Shown here one piece after another: positions 45,919 to 54,411 of a stretch of DNA of 64,000 bases (position 1 is the stretch's first letter; each line of letters starts with the position of its first letter). This DNA is from an uncultured Erythrobacter sp. (lineage in GTDB: Bacteria; Pseudomonadota; Alphaproteobacteria; Sphingomonadales; Sphingomonadaceae): assembly GCA_947502815.1 (NCBI GenBank), contig CANNBH010000001.1, forward strand, positions 1,178,001 through 1,242,000, given 5' to 3'. The notes under the pieces are model-generated. The model searched no databases, was not told the origin of the DNA, and was given only the letters and a program-made list of their open reading frames with translations. Both the position numbers and the translations under genes were made by a program.

Positions 45919-46849
45919 ACGTGTCCTCCCACTATTCGCTTTCCTCACCCTATCCGCCTGCGTCACCTATCCTGACATATCCCAATCGCGCAGCCCGTGC
46001 CGCATGGAAGCGGGCGGGTGGTGCGGGTTTGTGCGCGATGCTGCGGTTGACGCCTATCCCTATGCCATCGCCGCGACCAATGCCTACACTGGGGACGATG
46101 ATCTTTACGCAGACATCGGGCCGAATTTGGCGGCGCTGGAACGGTTAGAGATCGCCGAAGAGGACGTTGGCAAGGGCTTTGGGTATGAGATTTTTGCGCA
46201 ATTTGCCCCCGGCAGCCAAGCGGATGCAGAGCGCAAACCCATCGCCCGCATTTTGGCCTTTCGCGGGACCGACTTCGACGGGTTCACCGACATTTTCTAT
46301 GGCACGCTGCGCAACGATCAAATCCGCATTGCGCTCAAATATTTCGATCTGGAACGCGCGCGGAGCGACTTTGCGGATGACACACCCTGGGTGGTGACGG
46401 GCCATTCGCTGGGCGGGGCGCTCGCCACAGAAGTCTCCATCACATATCCCGAAGTGCGCGCCTATATGTTCAACACGTCGCCATTTTATGCAGGCGATGC
46501 GATGACCAATGATGTGCGGCGCATAGTCTTCAACGAACGCGGCGAGGTGCTGCGCCGCTTTGCCCGGTTTGATGCAGACCCGGCGGCGGATGTGTTCACG
46601 CTGAATTGCGGCCCTGAAAACGGCAGTTTTACCAAACATAAAATCCGCCCGCTGGCCGATTGCCTGATCTGGATAGCGGCCTACGCCGACGAAGAGGCTG
46701 GCGCTGTCGTGGCGGCAAACGGCGTGATGCGTCCTATGGTCGAATGCGGCGAGGCCGACAAACCGCATCCCGGCGCGGATTACCGCCCGGCCGAGCCATG
46801 CGTGCATCAGGCGCGGCGAGATGACAGAGATAGCGAAGACTCAAATTGA
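45911..46849 (+). CDS. Class 3 lipase-like lipoprotein
   Basis: A 312-aa exported protein with a lipobox (TLSAC, Cys17). The alpha/beta-hydrolase nucleophile elbow GHSLGG (Ser166) follows the FRGTDFDGFTD strand typical of fungal-type class 3 lipases. Asp and His partners are expected in the C-terminal half but cannot be fixed by eye. It may act on lipids or esters in the cell envelope. It is packed between the small lipoprotein and miaB. Confidence 0.88.
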   Translation: MIKRVLPLFAFLTLSACVTYPDISQSRSPCRMEAGGWCGFVRDAAVDAYPYAIAATNAYTGDDDLYADIGPNLAALERLEIAEEDVGKGFGYEIFAQFAPGSQADAERKPIARILAFRGTDFDGFTDIFYGTLRNDQIRIALKYFDLERARSDFADDTPWVVTGHSLGGALATEVSITYPEVRAYMFNTSPFYAGDAMTNDVRRIVFNERGEVLRRFARFDADPAADVFTLNCGPENGSFTKHKIRPLADCLIWIAAYADEEAGAVVAANGVMRPMVECGEADKPHPGADYRPAEPCVHQARRDDRDSEDSN

Positions 46850-46883
46850 TGTCCGCCCCGCTTCCCGCTAGGTGCGCGGCATA

Positions 46884-48233
46884 ATGAAACCGACCACAGA
46901 ACCCCGCGTCGCGCCGAATGAGCGCCCTAAGACCTACCGCGTCAAAAGCTTCGGCTGTCAGATGAACGTCTATGATGGCGAACGGATGGGCGAAATGCTG
47001 GACGAACAAGGCATGGCCGCCGCGCCCGCAGGGGAAGACGCCGATCTGGTCGTGCTCAACACATGCCACATTCGCGAAAAGGCGGCGGAGAAGATTTACT
47101 CGGACATTGGCCGTCTGACCAAGGGTAAGACGCAGGAAAAAGCGCCGATGATCGCGGTCGCCGGATGCGTGGCTCAGGCAGAGGGCGAAGAGATCATGAA
47201 GCGCGCGCCTGCCGTGTCGATGGTCGTTGGCCCGCAAGCCTATCACCGCCTGCCCGATATGGTCGACAATGCGGTGAAGGGCACACGGTCAACCGACACA
47301 GACATGCCTGCGATTGCAAAATTTGGCGCGTTACCAAAGCGCAAACGCCGCGCGCCATCGGCGTTTTTGACGGTTCAGGAAGGGTGCGACAAATTCTGCA
47401 CCTATTGCGTTGTTCCCTACACCCGCGGCGCGGAAATTTCCCGGCCATTCACCGACCTGATCGAAGAGGCAAAGCGGCTGGTGGACAGCGGCGCGCGCGA
47501 GATCACTTTGCTGGGTCAGAACGTCAATGCGTGGTCTGGTGAAGATGCAAAGGGCATCGCGCAAGGGCTCGACGGGTTGATAAGAGAGCTTGCTAAGATA
47601 CCGGATTTGCAACGTATTCGTTACACAACCAGCCACCCCAATGACTTCACGCCGGGCCTTATTGCCGCCCATGCAGAGGTCGATAAACTGATGCCCTATC
47701 TGCACCTTCCCGTGCAATCGGGCAGCGACCGAGTGCTGAAAGCGATGAACCGTCAGCACACGGCAGAAGGCTATCTGAAACTGCTCGAACAAATGCGCGC
47801 AGCGCGGCCAGACATGGCTCTTTCGGGTGATTTTATCGTGGGCTTTCCCGGAGAGACGGACGAGGAGTTTGAAGAGACGCTGAGCCTTGTGGACACCGTC
47901 CGCTACGCTCAGGCTTACAGTTTCAAATATTCCCCGCGTCCCGGCACCCCGGCGGCGACGATGGATAATCAAATTGCGCGCGAAGTGATGGATGAACGCC
48001 TCCAACGCCTGCAAACCAGCATCAACCGTGATCAGCTCGCCTTCAATGCAAACACCGTCGGCACGACGTGCAGCCTGCTTGTGGAGCGCAAAGGCAAATT
48101 GGAAGGCCAATGGCTGGGTAAATCGCCGTGGCTGCAATCGATCTGGTTTGAAGGCGATGCACAGATCGGCGACATGGTCGAAGTTGATGTGATCGAAGCC
48201 GGCGCGAATTCGGTGCAGGGTGTGTTGCGTTAA
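46884..48233 (+). CDS. miaB: tRNA-2-methylthio-N6-dimethylallyladenosine synthase MiaB
   Basis: A 449-aa radical-SAM methylthiotransferase that adds the ms2 group to i6A37 in tRNA. The N-terminal auxiliary cluster cysteines are in SFGCQMNVYD, LNTCHIREKA and VAGCVAQAEG. The radical-SAM C-x3-C-x2-C is CDKFCTYC. HLPVQSGSDRVLKAMNR is a family block, and a TRAM domain ends the protein. I chose ATG 46884; GTG 46872 is an alternative. Confidence 0.97.
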   Translation: MKPTTEPRVAPNERPKTYRVKSFGCQMNVYDGERMGEMLDEQGMAAAPAGEDADLVVLNTCHIREKAAEKIYSDIGRLTKGKTQEKAPMIAVAGCVAQAEGEEIMKRAPAVSMVVGPQAYHRLPDMVDNAVKGTRSTDTDMPAIAKFGALPKRKRRAPSAFLTVQEGCDKFCTYCVVPYTRGAEISRPFTDLIEEAKRLVDSGAREITLLGQNVNAWSGEDAKGIAQGLDGLIRELAKIPDLQRIRYTTSHPNDFTPGLIAAHAEVDKLMPYLHLPVQSGSDRVLKAMNRQHTAEGYLKLLEQMRAARPDMALSGDFIVGFPGETDEEFEETLSLVDTVRYAQAYSFKYSPRPGTPAATMDNQIAREVMDERLQRLQTSINRDQLAFNANTVGTTCSLLVERKGKLEGQWLGKSPWLQSIWFEGDAQIGDMVEVDVIEAGANSVQGVLR

Positions 48234-48267
48234 AGGCTAACGCACAACGCACCGTTTGGCAGGCCCC

Positions 48268-48777
48268 TTACATCTCTCCCGCAGGAGGGGCGGCCGCCAT
48301 TTCCCCGGATTTGGTTTCGTAAATTCGCTGCGCTTCCGAACCGATCCAATAAGGCGCGGTGTTTTCTTTCCCCACGCTTGAATTGTCGCCATGGCCCATT
48401 TGTTCGCCTTCATCGGCGTCGCTGTTGTCGACGATATGGACATATTCGTGCAGGATTGTGTTGACCTTTTGCCCCACGCTGTTGCGGCGGAATTTGCGAT
48501 GATAGCTAAACCGGGCTGGATGGGTTGGATCGACCACGGCCACCGTCCTGCGGTAAATGGTCCATCGTTTCCACCGGGGTGCTTTTAAGTCCTGAACGTG
48601 CAGCTCAGTCGGCCCAGCTTTAAGCCGATCGACGATTGTGTTTGGATCAATGAGGGCGCGGTCAAATTTCCCATGTGCGATGATCCGATCCCACAGATCC
48701 CCATCCGTAATCAGTTCATTGACGAAGGCAGCTGCCTTTTTAAGACCGTTGTCTTTGCCGCTATAGATGACTTGCAT
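48268..48777 (-). CDS. Orphan HEYVH zincin-like hypothetical protein
   Basis: A 169-aa protein without signal peptide. ILHEYVHIVDNSD contains an HExxH metallopeptidase motif (H110, E111, H114); nearby H129 (MGHGDN) or E148 (IGSEAQ) could be the third zinc ligand. GGGGG lies eight bases before the ATG. The N-terminal half (TELHVQDLKAPRWKRWTIYRR) is unassigned. It sits convergent to miaB and divergent from phoH. Peptidase activity is a motif-based inference. Confidence 0.75.
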   Translation of the reverse strand: MQVIYSGKDNGLKKAAAFVNELITDGDLWDRIIAHGKFDRALIDPNTIVDRLKAGPTELHVQDLKAPRWKRWTIYRRTVAVVDPTHPARFSYHRKFRRNSVGQKVNTILHEYVHIVDNSDADEGEQMGHGDNSSVGKENTAPYWIGSEAQRIYETKSGEMAAAPPAGEM

Positions 48778-49022
48778 GTGCCGTTCCCCCAGAACTGAAT
48801 AGTCCCGACAAGCATAGTGTCATGAAGCACGCCAGTTCCGCAAGCTCCGCGCGAAGCTCCGTTGGGAATGCCAACTCACGCTTGATCAAAGTTTTGTGCC
48901 GGTTCTGGGGCAGAATGAGCACACGTGAGACTTTCCACCGCTTCTCATGCCTCTACCGCTTGCTTTGACGCGCCGTGTGCTTACCTTTTCGAATCGTAGC
49001 ACAGGAGAATTCGCGCGACCTT
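48778..49022. other. Intergenic region between the zincin gene and phoH
   Basis: This 245-base region has no convincing gene. It must contain the divergent promoters of both neighbours. A CAGGAG at 49000-49005 is rather far from the phoH ATG (49023) for a ribosome-binding site. Confidence 0.4.
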
Positions 49023-50075
49023 ATGAGCCGTAGACCAACCAATGCCATCGATCCGGCCGCCGTGCCCGATCCCATTCTCTCAGACGCACCCAATCCAACT
49101 GATGTGCGCCCCATCCATGCAAGGCGGGCACAGGCGGAAGTCAGCTTTGAAAACCAATCGCTCCTGACCACTTTGTTTGGGCAGTTCGACGCCAATTTGG
49201 TTCAGGTGGAAAACCGCATCGGCGTGTTTATCCATGCGCGCGGCGACAAAATCATGATCGAAGGGCCAGAGGATGCCGTGGCCCACGCCCGCGACACGCT
49301 GACCACGATGTATGATCGGCTGGCTATGGGGCAGGAATTGGATGCAGGCGCGATTGAGGCGCTGATCTCTATGACCAATGAACCAACTTTGGATGGGATT
49401 GTCTCGGCGGAAAAGGGCGAACCGCCGATCATGATCCGCACTCGGCGCAAAACGATCGTGCCGCGTTCTGCCACGCAAACAACCTATATGCGCAGCCTGT
49501 CACGCGATGATATTATCTTCGCATTGGGCCCAGCAGGGACGGGTAAGACCTATCTCGCGGTGGCTCAGGCCGTCAGCCAATTGATCAGCGGCAGCGTGCA
49601 GCGCTTGATCCTGTCGCGTCCTGCGGTGGAGGCGGGGGAGAAGCTCGGCTTTCTGCCCGGCGATATGAAGGACAAGGTCGATCCCTATCTGCGGCCGCTT
49701 TATGACGCGCTGAATGATTGCATGCCGCCCGAACAGGTGGAGCGGCGCATCGCCTCTGGCGAGATTGAAATTGCGCCGATTGCGTTCATGCGCGGACGCA
49801 CTTTGGCCGATGCCTTTGTGATCCTAGACGAAGCGCAAAACACCACCCGCGAACAGATGAAGATGTTCCTCACCCGCTTTGGCCAGAACAGCCGGATGGT
49901 GGTGTGCGGAGATCCCCGTCAGGTTGATATACCGGGCGGCGACCGCATGTCAGGCCTCGCCGATGCGGTCGATAAACTGGAAGGAACCGAAGGTTTCGGT
50001 ACAATCCGCTTCACCGCCGCCGACGTGGTTCGCCACCCAATTGTGGGCCGCATTGTTGAGGCATACGAGGGCTAG
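49023..50075 (+). CDS. phoH: PhoH-family ATPase
   Basis: A 350-aa cytoplasmic protein with Walker A GPAGTGKTYLA near residue 165, Walker B AFVILDEAQNTT, and GDPRQVDIPG typical of the PhoH/RNA-helicase-like fold. N-terminal RNA-binding-like residues precede it. The role is thought to be in RNA metabolism. I chose ATG 49023; an upstream GTG at 48975 gives an unlikely extension. It belongs to the miaB, phoH, ybeY, corC set, but here other genes lie between phoH and ybeY. Confidence 0.94.
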   Translation: MSRRPTNAIDPAAVPDPILSDAPNPTDVRPIHARRAQAEVSFENQSLLTTLFGQFDANLVQVENRIGVFIHARGDKIMIEGPEDAVAHARDTLTTMYDRLAMGQELDAGAIEALISMTNEPTLDGIVSAEKGEPPIMIRTRRKTIVPRSATQTTYMRSLSRDDIIFALGPAGTGKTYLAVAQAVSQLISGSVQRLILSRPAVEAGEKLGFLPGDMKDKVDPYLRPLYDALNDCMPPEQVERRIASGEIEIAPIAFMRGRTLADAFVILDEAQNTTREQMKMFLTRFGQNSRMVVCGDPRQVDIPGGDRMSGLADAVDKLEGTEGFGTIRFTAADVVRHPIVGRIVEAYEG

Positions 50076-50181
50076 GCCTAGGCATTCCGTCCGCTCAGGC
50101 TTTCGCCGTCAATTCCAGCGTCGCAGTCCAACGCATTGGTTTGCTTAGGAGCTTTCAGATTTTCTGCAGCGCAGTCTCATA

Positions 50182-50664
50182 TCAAAGCGATTGATAGAGG
50201 ATTAGGACATCCACATACCCTTTTTCCGGGTGGCGGAAGGCACCGGGCAGGCGGCCTGCTTCTTCAAATCCCAACCGTTTCCAAAGCCGGATCGCGTTTT
50301 CATTGGTGGCCACAACGAAATTGAATTGCATGGCGCGAAAACCGGCCTTGCGCGCGTGGTCCATTGAATGGTCGCACATAGCGGCTGCAACGCCGCGACC
50401 CGATGCGGCCGCCGCAGTGATATAGCCGCAATTGCAAACATGGCTGCCGCCGCCGGACTGATTGGGTTTAAGGTAATAGGTGCCGACCACGCCGCCTTCA
50501 TCCTCTGCGACGAAGGTTTCCCGATCGGGCCCCATCCAATAACCGAGGGCCTCTTGCTCACCAAGATCGGGAGACAATGCGTATGTCGTGCCGCCGCGAA
50601 TGACGGGCATGATGATGGACGCAATCGCCGAAGCGTCCTTTTGGGTGGCAGGCCGAATGATCAT
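50182..50664 (-). CDS. GNAT-family N-acetyltransferase
   Basis: A 160-aa acetyltransferase. MIIRPATQKDASAI is the standard GNAT start, so ATG 50664 is preferred over longer in-frame starts. The acetyl-CoA loop is AAASGRGVAAAMCDHSMDHARKAG, and VVATNENAIRLWKRLGFEEAGRLP is the C-terminal motif. The substrate is unknown. It is transcribed against phoH, in the insertion between phoH and ybeY. Confidence 0.92.
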   Translation of the reverse strand: MIIRPATQKDASAIASIIMPVIRGGTTYALSPDLGEQEALGYWMGPDRETFVAEDEGGVVGTYYLKPNQSGGGSHVCNCGYITAAAASGRGVAAAMCDHSMDHARKAGFRAMQFNFVVATNENAIRLWKRLGFEEAGRLPGAFRHPEKGYVDVLILYQSL

Positions 50665-50837
50665 GGACCGGCAGATTAGGCGGCAAACCAAAAGGCCGCA
50701 ATCGGTCCATGCGCGCAGTCGAAAGAACCGGCTGTCGGCGGAGCAGATTGTGGCGCCGCCACGGCCGAAATGAATGGGGTTGAGCACGGTCAACCTTTGC
50801 GCCATTGCTAAGAAAAATTGGCGCAGAGGATCACAGC

Positions 50838-52595
50838 ATGTCAAAAACAACCGGGTTGGCGGCGCTGGGTATCGCCTTGTTTTCCCTATCTGCATGCGGG
50901 GGAGGGGGCAGTCAGTCGAGCACCCCGGCCCCGATCGGAACGGGCACGCCCACGCCATCCCCCACGCCAACTCCAACACCAACGCCGACCTCTCAAACAG
51001 GTTTTGAATATGGCCGCGCGGTCAACTCCGGCGCGAACGCTCCGCTGGCCAGTTTGGATGCTCAGACCGGCAGGCTGCACTATGCGCTTTATGCCAACCA
51101 CACCCAATCCAATGCAGATCACATGCTGCCCGATTTCTCCTATGCGGGTTACGGCGGCGGCGGGGTGGCATTGCCAAGTTATGACAGCATAATTGTCCAG
51201 CAAACCTTGTCTGCCCTGCCGGGTGACAATCGCGCCGCCATTCAAACTGCGATCAATGCCGTGGCCGCCCTTCCAGCGGATAGCAGAGGCATTCGCGGCG
51301 CGGTTCTGCTGCAAGCGGGCGACTATCAGGTTAGCGGACCTATCGAAATCACCGCAAGCGGGGTGATTCTGCGCGGCGAGGGGCAAGGGGCAAACGGCAC
51401 CGTTCTCACCGCGACCACGACGACGGAACAATCCACTTTGATCGAGGTAAGAGGCCAAGGGGCTGGGCGCACACCGCAGGCGGCATCTGTGTCTGCGCAA
51501 TCGGATATAACGCAAAGCTTTGTGCCTGTTGGAACGATCAGCGTCGAAGTGGCGGATGCCTCTGCCTATCAAGCGGGCGATGCAATCGCGATTGTGCGCA
51601 CACCCAATGATACGTGGGTCAGCGCCAATGGTGTGGACATGGGGCAATATGGGTGGGAACCCAGCAGCTATGAATTGGCGATCGAACGCACCGTGACGGC
51701 GGTATCCGGCAACACGATTACGTTCGATGCGCCAGTAACCGACACAATAGAGGCGCAGTTCGGCGGCGGATATGTTTACAAGACGGACACGTCAGGTCGC
51801 TTGCAACAGGTGGGCGTCGAAAACATCCGCGTGCAAACGCTCGATTATGCCGACAGCAGCCGCGAAGACCGCGCATTCTTTGCGATTGATTTTCGCGAAG
51901 TCGAAAACAGCTGGGTTCGTGACGTCACGTCCCGGTTTTTCTCGCAATCGTTCAATTTTTACGACGGTGCGCGGTTCAACACGATGCAGGATGTGGCCTT
52001 TATCGATCCCGATTTTCTGGTCGAAGGCGGTCAGCATTATGCCTTTGATTTCAAGGATGCAGGTCAGAATTTCTTCCAGCGCTGTTACGCAAACGAGGCC
52101 CGCCACGCGGTCACCTCTGGCTCCCGCGCCACTGGGCCCAACGTCTTCCTGGATTGTCTGGCCGAAAACAGCACGAATGACAGCGGGCCGCATCATCGCT
52201 GGGCCACGGGGACATTGTTCGACAATGTGAAAGACAGCCTGCTGCGCGTCCAAAACCGCACAACCGCTGGAACAGGCCACGGCTGGGCCGGTGCGCAGCA
52301 ATTGTTGTGGAACAGCGATCTTGACGAATATGTCCTGCAAACGCCGCCGTTCGCCATGAATTGGGCCGTGGGCGTTGTGGGCACCCGTATCGACGGCAGC
52401 TTTTCACCGGATGAGGCTGATGGCATCATCGAAAGCGCGGGCACCCGCATGGCCATCCGCAGTCTCTATTTGCAGCAGCTTGAAGACCGTTTGGGCGCGC
52501 AAGCGGTGGTCAACATCACGCTGCCTTCACAGCGCAGCGGAGAGATTTGGGGTGCGCTGTCTGCTTGGGCGGGCGAAGGGAAATTCGCGCCTTAA
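50838..52595 (+). CDS. Beta-helix lipoprotein, pectate-lyase-superfamily-like
   Basis: A 585-aa predicted lipoprotein (lipobox SLSAC, Cys20) with AGAGGA eight bases upstream. A Pro/Thr linker of PTPT repeats (about residues 30-52) separates the anchor from the body. The body begins with a pectate-lyase-3-like segment (AAIQTAINAVAALPADSRG, GAVLLQAGDYQVSGPIEI, VILRGEGQG) and continues as a probable right-handed beta-helix, with PHHRWATGTLFDNV and GTGHGWAGAQQLLWN blocks. It may bind or cut polysaccharide; catalytic residues are not identified. Confidence 0.8.
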   Translation: MSKTTGLAALGIALFSLSACGGGGSQSSTPAPIGTGTPTPSPTPTPTPTPTSQTGFEYGRAVNSGANAPLASLDAQTGRLHYALYANHTQSNADHMLPDFSYAGYGGGGVALPSYDSIIVQQTLSALPGDNRAAIQTAINAVAALPADSRGIRGAVLLQAGDYQVSGPIEITASGVILRGEGQGANGTVLTATTTTEQSTLIEVRGQGAGRTPQAASVSAQSDITQSFVPVGTISVEVADASAYQAGDAIAIVRTPNDTWVSANGVDMGQYGWEPSSYELAIERTVTAVSGNTITFDAPVTDTIEAQFGGGYVYKTDTSGRLQQVGVENIRVQTLDYADSSREDRAFFAIDFREVENSWVRDVTSRFFSQSFNFYDGARFNTMQDVAFIDPDFLVEGGQHYAFDFKDAGQNFFQRCYANEARHAVTSGSRATGPNVFLDCLAENSTNDSGPHHRWATGTLFDNVKDSLLRVQNRTTAGTGHGWAGAQQLLWNSDLDEYVLQTPPFAMNWAVGVVGTRIDGSFSPDEADGIIESAGTRMAIRSLYLQQLEDRLGAQAVVNITLPSQRSGEIWGALSAWAGEGKFAP

Positions 52596-52812
52596 GCGGG
52601 CCTCAGCTGACCCTCGGCTTACCCTCATCGCAACCTGAATGATTGCGATATTGCGGCGGATGTTCACGAACGCCTGAGCGCAATCGCTAGCTGCGCTGAT
52701 TGGGGCGGGTGAAAGCCCTGCCTTCAGGGTCGTCAGCGCCGTAACGCGCAGGAGGCGGACTGCGCCATCGTGTTGTTTACCGCAAGAGTGCGACCTATAT
52801 TGACTTGAACAT
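52596..52812. other. Gap between the beta-helix lipoprotein gene and mtfA
   Basis: This 217-base gap has no gene. A small CCCTG/CAGGG hairpin lies near 52720-52735. Confidence 0.4.
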
Positions 52813-53628
52813 ATGTCTCTTCTGCCCTTTCTTCTTATCCCTCTGCTTATCGCCGCGATCCTTTGGTATCGCCGCCGATTGTCGCAGCAAAGACGGGCCG
52901 AATTGCTTGCATCACCGCTTACGCCAGAGCAGCGCGAGGTGATCGCGCAATTGGTGCCCATCGTTCGGCGCTTGCCCCTATATTTGCAGCCCAAATTGGA
53001 GGGGAAGATAAACCTTTTCCTCGATCAGGTTACCTTTCGCGGCAACAATGGTCTTGAGGTGAATGAGGCCATGAAGCTTTCCATTGCCGCGCAGGCCTGC
53101 CTGCTCGTGGTCAACAGCCCGGCTTGGTATGAAACGCTCAAAAACGTGCTGATATACCCCTCTGCCTTTCGCACACACCGCGGCACCCATGATGGCTATA
53201 TCGTGCACCAAAACCAGAACACTTTGCTCGGTGAAAGTTGGGCCCGCGGGCCGGTGGTTTTGTCATGGGCTCATGCGCTTCAGGGCGGTCTGAACGATGA
53301 AGACGGCCACAATGTCGTCATCCATGAATTCGCGCACCAATTGGACAGTTTGACCGGCCACACCAATGGCATCCCCATTCTGCGCAGAGGGCAGGCCTAT
53401 GCCGGGTGGGAAGAGGCGATGTTGGAGGCGTTCAATGAGCATGTTGAACGGGTTGATAGCGGACGGGAAACCCTGATCGACCCTTACGGCGCATCGGGCC
53501 ATGAAGAATTCTTTGCCGAAGCGATCGTCACTTTCTTTGAAAAACCTCGCGCGCTGCGCGAAGAGGAACCGGCGCTTTATGCGCAGCTGTCAGAATTGCT
53601 GGCGATCAATCCCGCGCGGTGGACCTGA
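52813..53628 (+). CDS. mtfA: MtfA-like zinc-dependent peptidase
   Basis: A 271-aa protein with an N-terminal hydrophobic helix (LLPFLLIPLLIAAILWY) and a zincin domain with VVIHEFAHQLDSLTG; EEFFAEAIVTFFEKP supplies the third Glu ligand region. Escherichia coli MtfA binds Mlc and influences glucose transport, but Mlc is not evident here. The membrane helix differs from the E. coli cytoplasmic form. Confidence 0.92.
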   Translation: MSLLPFLLIPLLIAAILWYRRRLSQQRRAELLASPLTPEQREVIAQLVPIVRRLPLYLQPKLEGKINLFLDQVTFRGNNGLEVNEAMKLSIAAQACLLVVNSPAWYETLKNVLIYPSAFRTHRGTHDGYIVHQNQNTLLGESWARGPVVLSWAHALQGGLNDEDGHNVVIHEFAHQLDSLTGHTNGIPILRRGQAYAGWEEAMLEAFNEHVERVDSGRETLIDPYGASGHEEFFAEAIVTFFEKPRALREEEPALYAQLSELLAINPARWT

Positions 53629-53916
53629 ACACCCCCATCCCAGTTGCCAAACGATTGGAGGTATACTGGTTTCTGCTGAAATGCGGGGCGGCGCGCGCTG
53701 GACAGTTCGACAAAAGCGCTTCGAACACCGCATCCGCTTTCCTACCACCGCCAATATGGGCTAGGGCGGCGGAGATGATTGCTGCACCGCTTTTGCGTTT
53801 CTTTTGGGCCCTATGCCGTCAAACTCACTGCCGCTGGGGGTGCGAGATTTTGCGCTCTGGACCGTGTAACATGCGGTCCATGTCTCGGCTAAACCCCTGT
53901 AATCAAGGAGACAGCT
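53629..53916. other. Gap between mtfA and ybeY with a long inverted repeat
   Basis: This 288-base gap has no convincing gene; a plus-strand frame crossing it has poor start context and runs into ybeY. TGGACCG/CGGTCCA (53858-53864 and 53874-53880) is an inverted repeat close to the ybeY start. The ybeY promoter must be here, since the usual phoH-ybeY coupling is broken. Confidence 0.45.
53858..53880. promoter_or_regulatory. Inverted repeat upstream of ybeY
   Basis: TGGACCG, nine bases, CGGTCCA, ending 36 bases before the ybeY GTG. The stem can extend inward with two G-U pairs and one A-T pair. It could be an operator or an RNA hairpin. Confidence 0.3.
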
Positions 53917-54411
53917 GTGCAGCTTGATTGCGACCTTGAGCATTGGCCTGATGGCGATTGGGAGGCTCTGGCTGAGCGTGCTGCTGGCGCTGCGAGTGAA
54001 GCGGCGCCAGAGCTTGCTCATACAAGGCTTTGCGTGAGCGTGCTCTTCACCAGCGATGCAGAGGTGCATGCGCTCAACTGCGAATGGCGCGGCCGGGACA
54101 AGCCGACCAATGTCCTGAGCTTTCCGATGCTGGAACGCGATGCCTTGCTTGGCCTTGGCCCCGATGGCCCGCCAGAGATGCTGGGCGACATTGCGCTTGC
54201 CCATGAGACATGCGCCAGAGAAGCGGCGGAGAAAGGCGCTACCTTGGACGATCACGCCGCCCATCTGATCGTGCATGGATTGCTGCATTTGGCGGGCCAC
54301 GACCACGTCCATAGCGATGAAGAAGCCGAAGCAATGGAGGCTTTGGAGAAAGCGGCCCTTGCAATACTGGGCATCGCGGACCCATATGCAGACAGAGATG
54401 TTGAGCCGTGA
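53917..54411 (+). CDS. ybeY: Endoribonuclease YbeY (rRNA maturation factor)
   Basis: A 164-aa zinc endoribonuclease for 16S rRNA 3' maturation and ribosome quality control. HGLLHLAGHDHVH supplies the three His ligands, and RGRDKPTNVLSFPM-type sequence (WRGRDKPTNVLSFP) is the conserved central block. The start is GTG 53917 with AAGGAG eight bases upstream. The stop overlaps the corC start (GTGA). Confidence 0.96.
   Translation: MQLDCDLEHWPDGDWEALAERAAGAASEAAPELAHTRLCVSVLFTSDAEVHALNCEWRGRDKPTNVLSFPMLERDALLGLGPDGPPEMLGDIALAHETCAREAAEKGATLDDHAAHLIVHGLLHLAGHDHVHSDEEAEAMEALEKAALAILGIADPYADRDVEP

Noticed and set aside
50665..50982. N-terminal extension of the GNAT gene to 50982
   Set aside because: It overlaps the start of the beta-helix lipoprotein gene and has no homology pattern, while MIIRPAT is the standard GNAT start.
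53619..53927. 102-residue plus-strand frame between mtfA and ybeY
   Set aside because: It starts inside mtfA, ends inside ybeY, lacks a domain and has an unconvincing composition. It may be chance.
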